The notes under the pieces are model-generated. The model had not been told where the DNA came from and did no database searches. It saw only the letters and a program-made list of their open reading frames with translations. This document shows, in pieces, positions 15,337-24,800 of a stretch of DNA of 45,310 nucleotides; position 1 is the first letter of the stretch, and every line of letters starts with the position of its first letter. The position numbers and the translations under genes were made by a program. The stretch comes from Phycisphaeraceae bacterium. GTDB lineage: Bacteria; Planctomycetota; Phycisphaerae; Phycisphaerales; Phycisphaeraceae. The stretch is from NCBI GenBank assembly GCA_002686995.1, contig NYZC01000152.1, forward strand, positions 1 to 45,310, in the 5' to 3' direction.

Positions 15337-16462
15337 CTCGATCATCGCGGACGATCTCTCCGGGGCCGGCGACACCGGCGTTCAGTTCGTTCGCGCGGGG
15401 TGCACCGTCGCCGTCCTGCTCTCCGTCGATTCGATCGGGGCCCATGACGACGATCTCGTCGCCATGGACCTCGACGCGCGACACGACCAGGCCGAACGCG
15501 TCGCCTCGAAGACCCGCGACGCCTGCCGTGCCCTGGCTGCAAACGGCCGCACCGTCGCATATCTCAAGATCGACTCGACGCTTCGCGGCCAGCCCGGCAC
15601 GATGATCGATGCCGCTCTTCGCGAGACCGGGCGCCGCCTGGCCGTCGTCGCTCCAGCTTTTCCAGCCATGGGACGATGCGTGGTCGGCGGCCGTCTTCGT
15701 GACGCGACCTCCGACGAGCGCGACGGCCTGGATATCTGCAGGCTTCTCACCTCGCAGCATCTGGAACCCGTGACCGGCATCGAACATGGAAACGTCGACG
15801 CGCTTCGCAGGGCTCTGCATCGATTGATCGAGACCGGCGCCCGCGCCGCGGTCGTCGACGCGAGGACCGATGCCCACCTCGCCGACGTCGTCGCGGCCGC
15901 GGAGCAACTCGGTGATTCGGTGCTGCTCGTCGGATCGGGCGGGCTGGCGATTGCCCTCGCCGCGAGGTGCGCTCATCCACACCCGCATCCGCTCGACGCC
16001 GACTGGGACACCGGACCGGTCACGATCATCGTCGGATCCGATCACCCCGTCACGCAGCGACAACTGGATTGCTTCAGACGCGAACGAAATCCGCAATGCA
16101 TTGATCTTACGGATGCGTTCGACAAGCGCATGGATGCAGCCCGCTCCGCGGACCAGGACGTGCTGGTTCGACTTCGGTGGGCGCCACAGGAAGAACGCAA
16201 CCGACTCTCGAGCTGGGCCGCCAGCCTCGGCGAGCGCGCTGCGGCGCGGCTGTTTCTGTGCGGCGGCGATACGGCAAGGCTCGTATGCTCGGCGGCTGGG
16301 GTGACAGGCATCTCGCTCGGCGGCGAGGTCACCACGGGCATCCCGTGGGGTCGCCTGGCCGGAGGCAAGGCCTACGGATCACCCGTCGTCACGAAATCGG
16401 GCGGCTTCGGCGACGATCATGCAATCATCAAGGCCGTAAACTACCTACGGGATCCGAATTAG
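15332..16462 (+). CDS. Four-carbon acid-sugar kinase (DUF1537 family)
   Basis: ATP-dependent kinase (376 aa) of the DUF1537 family, which phosphorylates four-carbon acid sugars such as 3-oxo-tetronate, D-threonate or D-erythronate. Family marks: N-terminal IIADDLSGAGDTG, YLKIDSTLRGQPG, AFPAMGRCVVGG, and the C-terminal nucleotide-binding part SLGGEVTTGIPWG..., KSGGFGD. The start is taken as ATG 15332 because the conserved ADDLSGAGD begins right after it; GTG 15317 in the same frame is possible. No Shine-Dalgarno sequence is visible, and the start lies in the arm of a large inverted repeat, so translation may depend on that structure. It is followed after 44 bases by a pdxA-like gene, the pairing seen in D-threonate and D-erythronate catabolism. 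DtnK/DenK versus OtnK cannot be distinguished here. Confidence 0.85.
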   Translation: MTSIIADDLSGAGDTGVQFVRAGCTVAVLLSVDSIGAHDDDLVAMDLDARHDQAERVASKTRDACRALAANGRTVAYLKIDSTLRGQPGTMIDAALRETGRRLAVVAPAFPAMGRCVVGGRLRDATSDERDGLDICRLLTSQHLEPVTGIEHGNVDALRRALHRLIETGARAAVVDARTDAHLADVVAAAEQLGDSVLLVGSGGLAIALAARCAHPHPHPLDADWDTGPVTIIVGSDHPVTQRQLDCFRRERNPQCIDLTDAFDKRMDAARSADQDVLVRLRWAPQEERNRLSSWAASLGERAAARLFLCGGDTARLVCSAAGVTGISLGGEVTTGIPWGRLAGGKAYGSPVVTKSGGFGDDHAIIKAVNYLRDPN

Positions 16463-16506
16463 CCAATCACCATGGGCTTAATGACCAAGAGCTTGATTTT
16501 CTCGCC

Positions 16507-17451
16507 ATGCCGCCCCTCACCATCGCAATCACCATCGGCGACCCTTCAGGCATCGGCCCCGAGGTCGTCGCCAAGGCTCTGACCGACCCTTCGCTCGTCA
16601 GCGCCGCGAACTGGATCGTCGTCGGCGACGCCGAAGCGCTGAACGCCGCATCCCCGGGCTGGACCAGTCCGGCGTCAACCGTCAGCGTCGACGATCTCGC
16701 GCAACTCGCGGGCCATGACCTGGAAATCGGCCGTCTTAGCCCCGACTCGGGCCGCGCCGCGCTCGCTTACATCCGGCATGCCACGCAATTGTGTCTCGAC
16801 GGCCGGGCGCAGGCCATGGTCACCGCGCCGGTGAACAAGGAAGCGGTCACCCTGACCGGTGCGACGTTCACCGGGCACACCGAGTACATCGCAGAGCTAT
16901 GCCACGTCGACGCGCCGCGAATGCTGCTCGTGAACGATCGGCTCCGCGTGCTGCACGTCACGACGCACATCGCCCTGCGCGAGGCGTGCGGAATATCGAG
17001 TGACGCCGTGCTGCGCACGATCGAGATCGGCGACGATGCCCTCGAGCGTCTCGGCCTGGATCAGCGTCGAATCGCGGTGTGCGGCCTGAACCCGCACGCG
17101 GGTGAGCACGGGCTGTTTGGCAGCGAGGACGCCGAGATCATCGCGCCCGCCGTCGAGACGGCGCGGAGCAGCGGCATCGAGGTCACCGGGCCGCTGCCCG
17201 CGGACACGCTGTTCGTCCAGGCGCTGCGTGGCGCGTATGACCTGGTCGTTCCCATCTATCACGACCAGGGACACATCCCGATGAAGCTTCTTGATTTCGA
17301 GCACACGGTGAACGTGTCGCTGGGCCTGCCGATCGTCCGCACGTCGGTCGATCACGGCACGGCGTTCGACATCGCGGGACAGAACAAGGCGGATCCGAGC
17401 AGCATGAAGGCGGCGATGAAGCTTGCGGTGCAGCTGGCGGCGAGGGTCTGA
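16507..17451 (+). CDS. PdxA-family dehydrogenase, probably PdxA2-type (4-phospho-acid-sugar dehydrogenase)
   Basis: NAD-dependent, metal-binding dehydrogenase (314 aa). TIAITIGDPSGIGPE opens the protein. GHTEYIA, HVTTHIALREACG (H154), GLNPHAGEHG (H197) and YHDQGHIPMK (H252) supply the expected metal and substrate sites, and SVDHGTAFDIAG is conserved near the end. True PdxA makes the vitamin B6 precursor. PdxA2 proteins next to DUF1537 kinases oxidise 4-phospho-D-threonate or -erythronate, with decarboxylation to dihydroxyacetone phosphate. The neighbouring kinase favours PdxA2, but the motifs alone do not exclude PdxA. ATG 16507 fits the family start; ribosome site weak. End of the three-gene plus-strand cassette. 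Confidence 0.85.
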   Translation: MPPLTIAITIGDPSGIGPEVVAKALTDPSLVSAANWIVVGDAEALNAASPGWTSPASTVSVDDLAQLAGHDLEIGRLSPDSGRAALAYIRHATQLCLDGRAQAMVTAPVNKEAVTLTGATFTGHTEYIAELCHVDAPRMLLVNDRLRVLHVTTHIALREACGISSDAVLRTIEIGDDALERLGLDQRRIAVCGLNPHAGEHGLFGSEDAEIIAPAVETARSSGIEVTGPLPADTLFVQALRGAYDLVVPIYHDQGHIPMKLLDFEHTVNVSLGLPIVRTSVDHGTAFDIAGQNKADPSSMKAAMKLAVQLAARV

Positions 17452-17483
17452 AGCGCCGCGCGGGCCAGGAGTGCGGCGCAACA

Positions 17484-17522
17484 GACCCGTGGGCTGACGC
17501 CTGGATGACGCCCACGGTTCGC
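17484..17522 (-). repeat. Degenerate palindromic repeat, copy G (hairpin)
   Basis: CGTGGGC and GCCCACG form a 7 bp stem around TGACGCCTGGATGAC. It has the same ends as the dispersed repeat (GACCC..., ...GGTTCGC) with a different middle. Located 33 bp after the pdxA-like stop; a possible transcript end. Confidence 0.65.
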
Positions 17523-17531
17523 CCCCCTCCG

Positions 17532-17562
17532 ACGAATCGCGCGGCGTAAGCCCGCGGGTCGA
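17532..17562 (+). repeat. Dispersed GC-rich palindromic repeat, copy F
   Basis: Contains GCGCGGCGTAAGCCCGCGGG and continues TCGAATGACATGGCAATCTG like copy C. Opposite orientation to copy G, 10 bp away. The stretch from here to 17629 holds C-rich near-repeats (CAGACCCTGGCCCCAGACCC) and no gene. Confidence 0.75.
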
Positions 17563-17629
17563 ATGACATGGCAATCTGATACCACACCGAACCTACACCC
17601 AGACCCTGGCCCCAGACCCTCCCCATACC

Positions 17630-18037
17630 CTAGATCCCGGCCGTCACCCGCGGCAGGTCGCGCGTCAGGATGCGATCGTTCTCCGAGTAGTCGATCTGAA
17701 GGTCGACAAGATCGACGCCTTCCGTCGCGTTGCACTGCCGCAGCAGCGGCACGAGCTCCGCGGCCGATGCGACGCGGTGGCCCCGCGCGCCGTAGCTCTC
17801 GGCGTATTTCACGAAGTCAGGATTGTCGAAATCCAGCCCCTGCGAGTTCATCATGAAGCCGCCGTCGCCGCAGATCGCCATCACGTCCTGGTCCGGGTGC
17901 ACGATCTTCGCGGCCATGGCCGAAGGCAGACCCGCACCCATCGTCGCCAGGGCGTTGTCCAGCAGCACCGTGTTCGGCTCGTGGGCCAGGTAGTTGCGCG
18001 CGAACCAGATCTTGTACATAAGGCCACGCGATGCCAC
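17630..18037 (-). pseudogene. Remnant of acetolactate-synthase-like TPP enzyme (C-terminal domain with internal deletion)
   Basis: The 135-codon frame reads KIWFARNYLAHEPNTVLL, NALATMGAGLPSAMAAKI, ICGDGGFMMNSQ, then jumps directly to GLDFDNPDFVKYAESYGARG and ends VDLQIDYSENDRIL. In acetolactate-synthase-like enzymes about 35-40 residues lie between NSQ and GLDF, including the second half of the TPP/Mg motif (the N-x-N block). They are missing here, with the junction at 17839/17840 and the frame kept. The first ~400 residues (PYR and middle domains) are absent too. It cannot bind TPP normally, so this is called a pseudogene. Its 5' end overlaps the start of another broken gene on the plus strand, suggesting that the flanking DNA was rearranged. 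Confidence 0.8.
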
Positions 18038-18450
18038 AGCTCCTCCGCCACCTTCATCTCCTATCGGATACCTGCAACGTCCAGGTGCTCACGCACGACG
18101 ATCGCGCGCTGGTCATGGACTGCGGTAGCGGGACGGTCGCCGATGCGTTCGCCGATCTCGGCGTCAAGGGCATCGACTGGATTCTGTTCACGCATCACCA
18201 TCGCGACCAGTGCTTCGGTGCCGGTCGACTGCCCGATGGCGAGCGCTGCAGCCGAGAGGGATTCGATTTCGAGATCACCTCGATCCAGGGCAGACCGAGT
18301 CCCACTCGTGCATCCTCGGCAAGATCGACGGGCGCGCGTCCAGTGTTCGGGTGACAGCTCCTACGACCTTTCGGTGAATGGCACCCGCGAAAACTGTCCT
18401 GCACCCCGGCAATGGTCCTTGACGCCGGCGCGAATCCCGTTACCCTCATG
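18031..18450 (+). pseudogene. Broken metallo-beta-lactamase-fold gene
   Basis: The first frame (from ATG 18031) reads CNVQVLTHDDRALVMDCGSG and DWILFTHHHRDQCFGAG, the metal-binding THHHRDQ motif of MBL-fold hydrolases. The family-like sequence then changes frame: QTESHSCILGKIDGR (about 18286-18330), then CSGDSSYDLSVNGTREN (about 18344-18396) in another frame. This gives two frameshifts within ~80 bases. Original frames stop at 18354, and the last at 18451. Downstream domains are absent. Decay by indels is the simplest reading. It abuts the TPP-enzyme remnant head to head (overlap 18031-18037). Confidence 0.75.
18419..18446 (+). promoter_or_regulatory. Possible promoter upstream of the giant surface-protein gene
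   Basis: TTGACG (18419-18424), a 16-base spacer, then TACCCT. It matches the TTGACT/TACCCT pair at 10185 in kind. It would give a leader of ~150 bases containing two hairpins before the small ORF at 18609. Confidence 0.3.
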
Positions 18451-18460
18451 ATCGTCGTCA

Positions 18461-18501
18461 GCCTCTCCCGAGAGGCCAGACAAATGGGTCGAGAGAGACC
18501 C
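18461..18501 (+). promoter_or_regulatory. Two consecutive hairpins in the giant gene's leader
   Basis: GCCTCTC/GAGAGGC (18461-18476) and GGGTC/GACCC (18486-18501, followed by TTCGTTTGATTT). They could be an attenuator or a terminator for the broken upstream gene; no known riboswitch was recognised. The rest of 18502-18608 shows nothing further. Confidence 0.4.
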
Positions 18502-18608
18502 TTCGTTTGATTTCCTCAGTCGCTGACGGCAGTTGCAGTATCGAAGCGCGTCTCGATTCGACGGCCCCGGGAGATTCCTGACCGGCAACGCTCAAGGAAG
18601 CTGCGTCC

Positions 18609-18833
18609 ATGAGACACCGCTTCGAATCGTCACGTCCAAGTCCAGGTCGACGCGAACCCGCTTTTGACGATCCCGGCACGCAAGGCGGTCCTTTCGGCTC
18701 TGCGCCGACACCGTCCTCACGGTTCCAGATCGGGCGAAACATCGGCACGGATGTGTCGGTCCGCGTGGACACGATCCGCTTCTTGCCCAACTCAACTCCA
18801 GATTCTGCGAATTCGCAGGGAATCGGCCTATGA
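18609..18833 (+). CDS. Small ORF overlapping the giant gene start by ATGA
   Basis: 74 codons, not recognised. In favour: AAGGAAG eight bases before the ATG, and its TGA (18831-18833) overlaps the giant gene's ATG (18830) in the ATGA pattern of translational coupling. Against: the product is low-complexity, rich in Ser, Pro and Arg (ESSRPSPGRREP), with no signal peptide or domain, and the giant gene has its own AGGGA site. Could be a leader peptide setting translation of the giant gene, or chance. Confidence 0.4.
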   Translation: MRHRFESSRPSPGRREPAFDDPGTQGGPFGSAPTPSSRFQIGRNIGTDVSVRVDTIRFLPNSTPDSANSQGIGL

Positions 18834-21800
18834 GACCCAAAGATCAACCTACCTCGAAGGCTCGAAGAAAACGGTCACGGTGTGCAGGCCGGAACAGCCC
18901 GCGAACAGCACGGCCGTTCTGCAGTATCGAGCCGCTCGAGCCGCGGTTGCTGCTGACGGTCGACGCAATGTTGCTCGACGCGCCGGACGCCGCGGTGAGG
19001 TTTGAAGCCGATGCCGCGGAGACGCTGCATCTCAGAACCGATAGCGGCCTGGTGAAGTGGAGCACCGACGGCAGCAACTTCACGTCAGACCTCGATACGG
19101 ATGTCGACGGGCCACAGACGCTCGGCACGACCGGATTCACTTCGCTCACGATTGTTGCCTCGTCCGGCTTCAGCAAGGTCCGCTTCCAGGACTTTGCGTT
19201 GGTGGACGTTGATCTGAAGGTCATGGCCGGAGATCTACAGGTCGATTCGAACGCGGTGGTATCGACTCGGATGATCGGCGGCACCGATCTGCTGGCCGAT
19301 CCATCAACCGGTGACTCGGGCGACATCAGTTTGTCGGCACAGACGATTACGGTGCAGACCGGAGCCACCCTGGTGGCACACCATGGCGGCGCAACCCAGC
19401 ACGATGCCGGTGACATCACGCTGAAGGCGTCCGATACCGAGCCCCGCGGATTGAGCGCACTCAGTATTTTCGGCAACGCGGAAGCGAATACGGCCACCAT
19501 CGACATCGAAGGTGCGACGATTGCGGGCGGCAATATCGAGATTACTGCCGAGGCCGAGGACGACAGCTCCTATATCGATACGGGATCCGCCATGGCTGAT
19601 CTCGCACTCCATAATCTGGTTGACATGTTGGGCCAGATCCCGGATATGGCGGTCAGCTCCATTACCGGTGTGGCCGGTCAGATTACGCTTCGTGATGCGG
19701 TAGCGTCCGTGTCCATTGTGGATGGCAGCATCACCGGGACTGACGATGTCGCCATCGGTTCGACCGCCAACACGGACGCTTCACTGCATACGGTCTCTCT
19801 GAACGGGGTCGCCAGCAGCGGCAAATTTGCGCTGGCCGTCGCCTATGGGGAAGCCGATTCCGAAGCGACGACCACGCTTGACGGCGTCAATGTCACGGCC
19901 GACGGGACGGTCGATGTGACTTCGAGCGCGGTGACCAAGGCCTACGTGAAGGCTCGTACGTCGACCAATGCATCGTCCGGGGCAAGCAGTTCCAGCACCG
20001 TAGCCATCGCCGTGGCGATCGCGAACACCAGCGAGGAGTCGCATGTCACGGTGACCGATGGGACCACGATCACTTCGAACAATCATAGTGTCAACGTCGA
20101 CGCCACCGGCGAGGCTTTCACCTTCCCCTGGGCGCAGCCCACGGTCAATGACGACGGCACCACGGCGATGGCGTTTCCGCTGGGGTTTGACGTCGCAAAC
20201 GTGACGGTCACCGTGGACGGTGATATCGACGCGGCGGGCGGTGTCGGCGACTCGTTCAATGCGGAGCCGGGCAACGACGTCGACTATGGCAACAATACGA
20301 TCACGATTACCGACCACGGATTCGTCGATGGCGAAAGGGTGACCTATTCTCCCGGCGAAGTCGACGTCGCCCTGGGTACCGAGACGCCGCCCGAGATCGA
20401 CGGTCTCAAGGATCGTGACGACCCCGATGGTATCACCTATTACTACGTTCAAATCCCCGATTCTTCCAATCCGGACGTCATCCAACTGACCGATGCGCCG
20501 ACCCTGGCGATCGACTATTCCCACGACCCGGGCAGTGCGGCGCCCCAACATACGCTTTCGACGTTCGCCACGGTGGAATTCGAGTCCGGCCGCGTCGATA
20601 CGGAATTCAACACGATCGATTTCCTGTCGAATCACGGGCTGTCACCAGGGCAGGAGGTTCGCTATTCAGGCAATCCGGATCCGGGCATCACGGGGTTGGA
20701 AACCGGCGGCGTGGAAGGGCTTGAACAAGGCGTGGTCTATACGGTCGACGTGCTGGGCCCCACATCGATACGACTGATCGATGAGGGCGGCGCAATCGTG
20801 AGCTTCACGGCCGCGGGCAATGGGACGCAAGCGCTGATCTATCACGACAACACGCAGACGTTTTCGCCCGAAACCGCCATTGATTCGGTCAGCAACTCGA
20901 TCACGTTCGCTTCGTCGCATGGTTTCTCGACCGGCGACGCCGTCATCTACAGAACCGATCCCACCATCACCCAGGAGGTCCTGCTTCCCGCGTCGGCATT
21001 CGAATCGTCATTGAGCAAATTGGATTCAACGTCCTTGTCGCTCGTCGGCAACTACACCATCCAGGTGAGCGAGGATGATGCGGCGACTCTCGTCGTGGAT
21101 GGCGCCGAAGTCAGCGCCACCGTGGATTCCGTGGTATACGACGACATCAACGATCTGACAACGGTCACGCTCGACACGGGCGTCATCGCGGGCACATTGA
21201 CCCGGGCCGCTTTTCAGGGGACGGAAACGTATACGGAACTGGACGCGCCTCTCGATGAACTGGAGAACGAACTCGTCTACTACATCGTCAGGGTGGATGA
21301 CACGACGATCCGGTTGGCATCGAACGCCACGGCAGCGTCCGATGCAGAACCCATCGACATTGAAGAGGGGGAAGATCTCAGCCTCACCGGACTTGGCGAA
21401 GCACATCTACTGCTGACTTCGTCATGCACCGATGGAATCTGCATCCACGCGGGACTCAGCTCACTCAATTCGGTCAATGCCGCCTCGTCAATCGACAAGG
21501 ACAGCGTGTCGTGGACCACGGCGGTCCAGGAAGGGGCCGTCAACCCGGATACGGTGATCGCTGCCGGCGCCAGCGCCGGACGAAAGGCTGCCGCCAAATC
21601 GAACTCCGATGCTCAAAAGAACCCGGCGCAGTCGGATGCAAGTTCCATGGGCATCGTCGGCTCGATCGCGGTCAACTATTTCGACCACGTGGTCGATGTG
21701 ACGATCGGCTCGAACGCCAACCTCACTTCCGATGCCGATATCGTGGTTGCGGCCGACATCGCCCAGGCCGCCCAGGTTGCCGCCACCGCGGACACCAGCA

Positions 21801-24800
21801 AGCCCAAGGACTCGGAACTGGCGGCCTCCGTGGCGATCGGGGTGGGTGTGTTCAACAACTCGGCCACGACCACCGTCGGCACCGGTGCCGAACTGGATGC
21901 AAATGGGTCCATTGCAGTCGATGCGGTTGTCGATTACGGCTTCCTGATCCCCAATCCGCTCTCTTCGATCAATCCCGCCGACTATCTCGAAAGCAGTGGA
22001 CCGGAGGGTTGGACGTTCTTCAACGACGGCACCCTTGGATTCGCGTCCAACCTGTTCAATACGTTCGTAATGACGTCCGCCAACGGCGCCGACGTATCGA
22101 TCGGCGCTTCACTGGCCGTGCTCATTTACGACAACGATGCAAAGGCGATCATTCAGGATGGCGCCTCGATCAACCAGCTCACCGATGCCCGGTTCCGCGA
22201 TGGCCCGCAGACGGTCAACGTCAACGCGGAAACGATCATGAACCTGATTCACGTGGTTGGCGTGGGCGCTTTGGGCCTTAACTTCCAGGGAGGCATCAAC
22301 GCAATATTCGACGAGGACAACAAAGGCATCTCGGATCGGCTCAAGCAGTTGGTCAATCCGTTTGGCGCCGAGGGCGGCAAGGGAGGCGTGGGCGCGTCGT
22401 TGCTTGTCGAAGTGGTGGACAACCACACCGAAGCCACGATTGATTCGGGCGCGCTGGTCCATGCCGGCGACAGCCTGTCCGTGACGGCGGGTACGGACAT
22501 ATTCGATTTTGCGTTCGTGCAGGCCGGAGGCAAGGCCAGCTCGATCGGATTTTCCGGGGCTTTCGCCGTCGCGATCTTCGAGAATACGACACTGGCTCGC
22601 ATCAAGTCAGGCGCCGACGTTGAGAGTGACGGCTCGATTGACATCTCCGCGATTGATGACATGACCCGCGTCGGGATCACCGGCGCCATCGTGGCGTCGG
22701 AAAGCATCGGCATCGGGATTTCGGTCTCAGTCAATTACGTCGACCGCGACACGCAGGCCTACATCGGCACCGCTCACGACCAAAGTCTGGGGACCGACAC
22801 GACGATGGTCATGGCGGACGGTCCCATTTCCATTAGCGCGACGACGGACGGCAATCTCTGGACGCTGGGCATCGCGGGAACTTCGGCGGGCACAAAACCT
22901 CAAGAGACAGAGGTGGAAGGGACTCAGAACGACCAGGTGGACGGGGCTTCGTCCAAGGCGCAGGACAAGGCAGGTGTCGGCGGATCATCCAATTCCAGCG
23001 ACTCATCGGTGACCCTCGGAATCGCCGGGGACATTTCCGTCAACGTCGTGACGGACACCGCCCTCGCGTATATCAATGAGAACAAGTCGTCGAAGGTCGA
23101 AAGCACCGGTGACGCCATCATCATCACGAGTCTCGGCGCCACGGAAATCTGGTCCCTCTCCGGCTCCGTGGCCATCTCGCGAGACCAGGAAAAAACATCG
23201 ACTGGAATCGCAGGATCCATCAGCGGAAACTACCTGACCGGTGACATCAGATCGTTCGTCTCGGGCGAAGTCGTCGGCGCGGATTACTTCGAGCTTGACG
23301 CCAGCTCGCTCACGTTGTCCTCACGACGTCGGGGCGGGATTCGCTCGCTCACGGCCGCAAGTGCGACCGCTCCGAGCGACGATGGAAACGCCGTCGCCGG
23401 TTCCGTTTCCGTCAACGTTGCGATCGACAACGTGGAGTCGTACGTCCGGGACACCGAAGTGACACTCGACGACAGTTCTTCCCTCACTGCGAAAAACGAA
23501 GTGCAGATTTGGGCCATCGGTGGCGCCGTCGGATACGGCGGCTCGGGTGGTTACGGCTTCGCGATCGCAGTGAACGTGCTGGGCACCAGCAGTACCGCGA
23601 ACGTCACGCGAGCTTATATCGACAACTCCGATATCACGATCGCCGACGGGACGCTCGAGGTCACTGCGACGAACGCGACGCCGGACGAGGATCCGCGCAT
23701 CATCGCGATCACCGGGTCCGTGGGGGCGAACAGCAGCAACGACAGCGCCGCCGGCGCCGGCACCGTCTCCGTAAACCTCATCGCCAACGATACCGAGGCC
23801 TACATTACCGGCTCGAGCGTGATGCAGACCCAATCCGGCACTGGCGAGGTGGACACTTCCGTTTCGGCAGCAGACTCTTCCATCATCATCGCCGTCAGCG
23901 CAGCAATTGCCGTTTCGGTCGAAGAGTCGGTCGGAGCGGCCGTGAACTACAACGAGACCGACAACGACGTCGAGGCCTACCTGGATGATGTCGATCTGAC
24001 GATCGATGGAACGTTGTCCGTCGAGGCCCGATCGACTTCCGAAATCGGCGGAGCCGCGGCCGGTATCGCGGCGAGCACCTCATCGTCCAACTTTACCGGC
24101 GCCGGTTCGTTGACCGTCAATGTCATTACCAGTTCGGTCAATGCCTTCATTGACGACACGATCGATGCGAATTCCATGATTACGACGGGCGGCGACGTCA
24201 CCGTCAGCGCATCGGACGATTCGCAGATCATCACGGTCGCCGGTGCCGTGGCCGGAGCGCCTCAAGGTGATGCCTCGACGGGAGCGGCCATTTCGTACAA
24301 TCTCATCCAGAACACGATCAGAGCCTATATCGAAGACGCCACGGTGACCGCGCAAGGCACCGATTCTTCGGTCGACGTATCGGCAACATCCGACGCCGTG
24401 CTGATTGCACTGACCGTGGCCGGCGCCGGAGGCGACGATTTCGCGCTGGGGGCTTCGATCAGCGTCAACTCAATCGCGAATACCGTGGACGCCCACATCC
24501 TGGATGCCACCGTGACCGCGTCCGGCGATGTCATGGTCACGGCGAGCGAATCGAATGCCTTGTTCAGCGTCGCCGGCGCCGTGGCGGTGGCCACCGGCAA
24601 CACCGCCGTCGGCGGCGCCCTGGCCTACAACTTCATCGGAGGGGGTTTCGACTCGGCAAATCCCAACTTCGAAGATCCAAGTCCCGATCCTGATGAAATC
24701 ACCGCCTACATCAGCGACTCCACCGTGACGTCAGGGGGTGACATCGTGGTCCAGGCCGGTCACGGCATCTCACCAGATGCGACCTCGCCCAGCATCAGTA

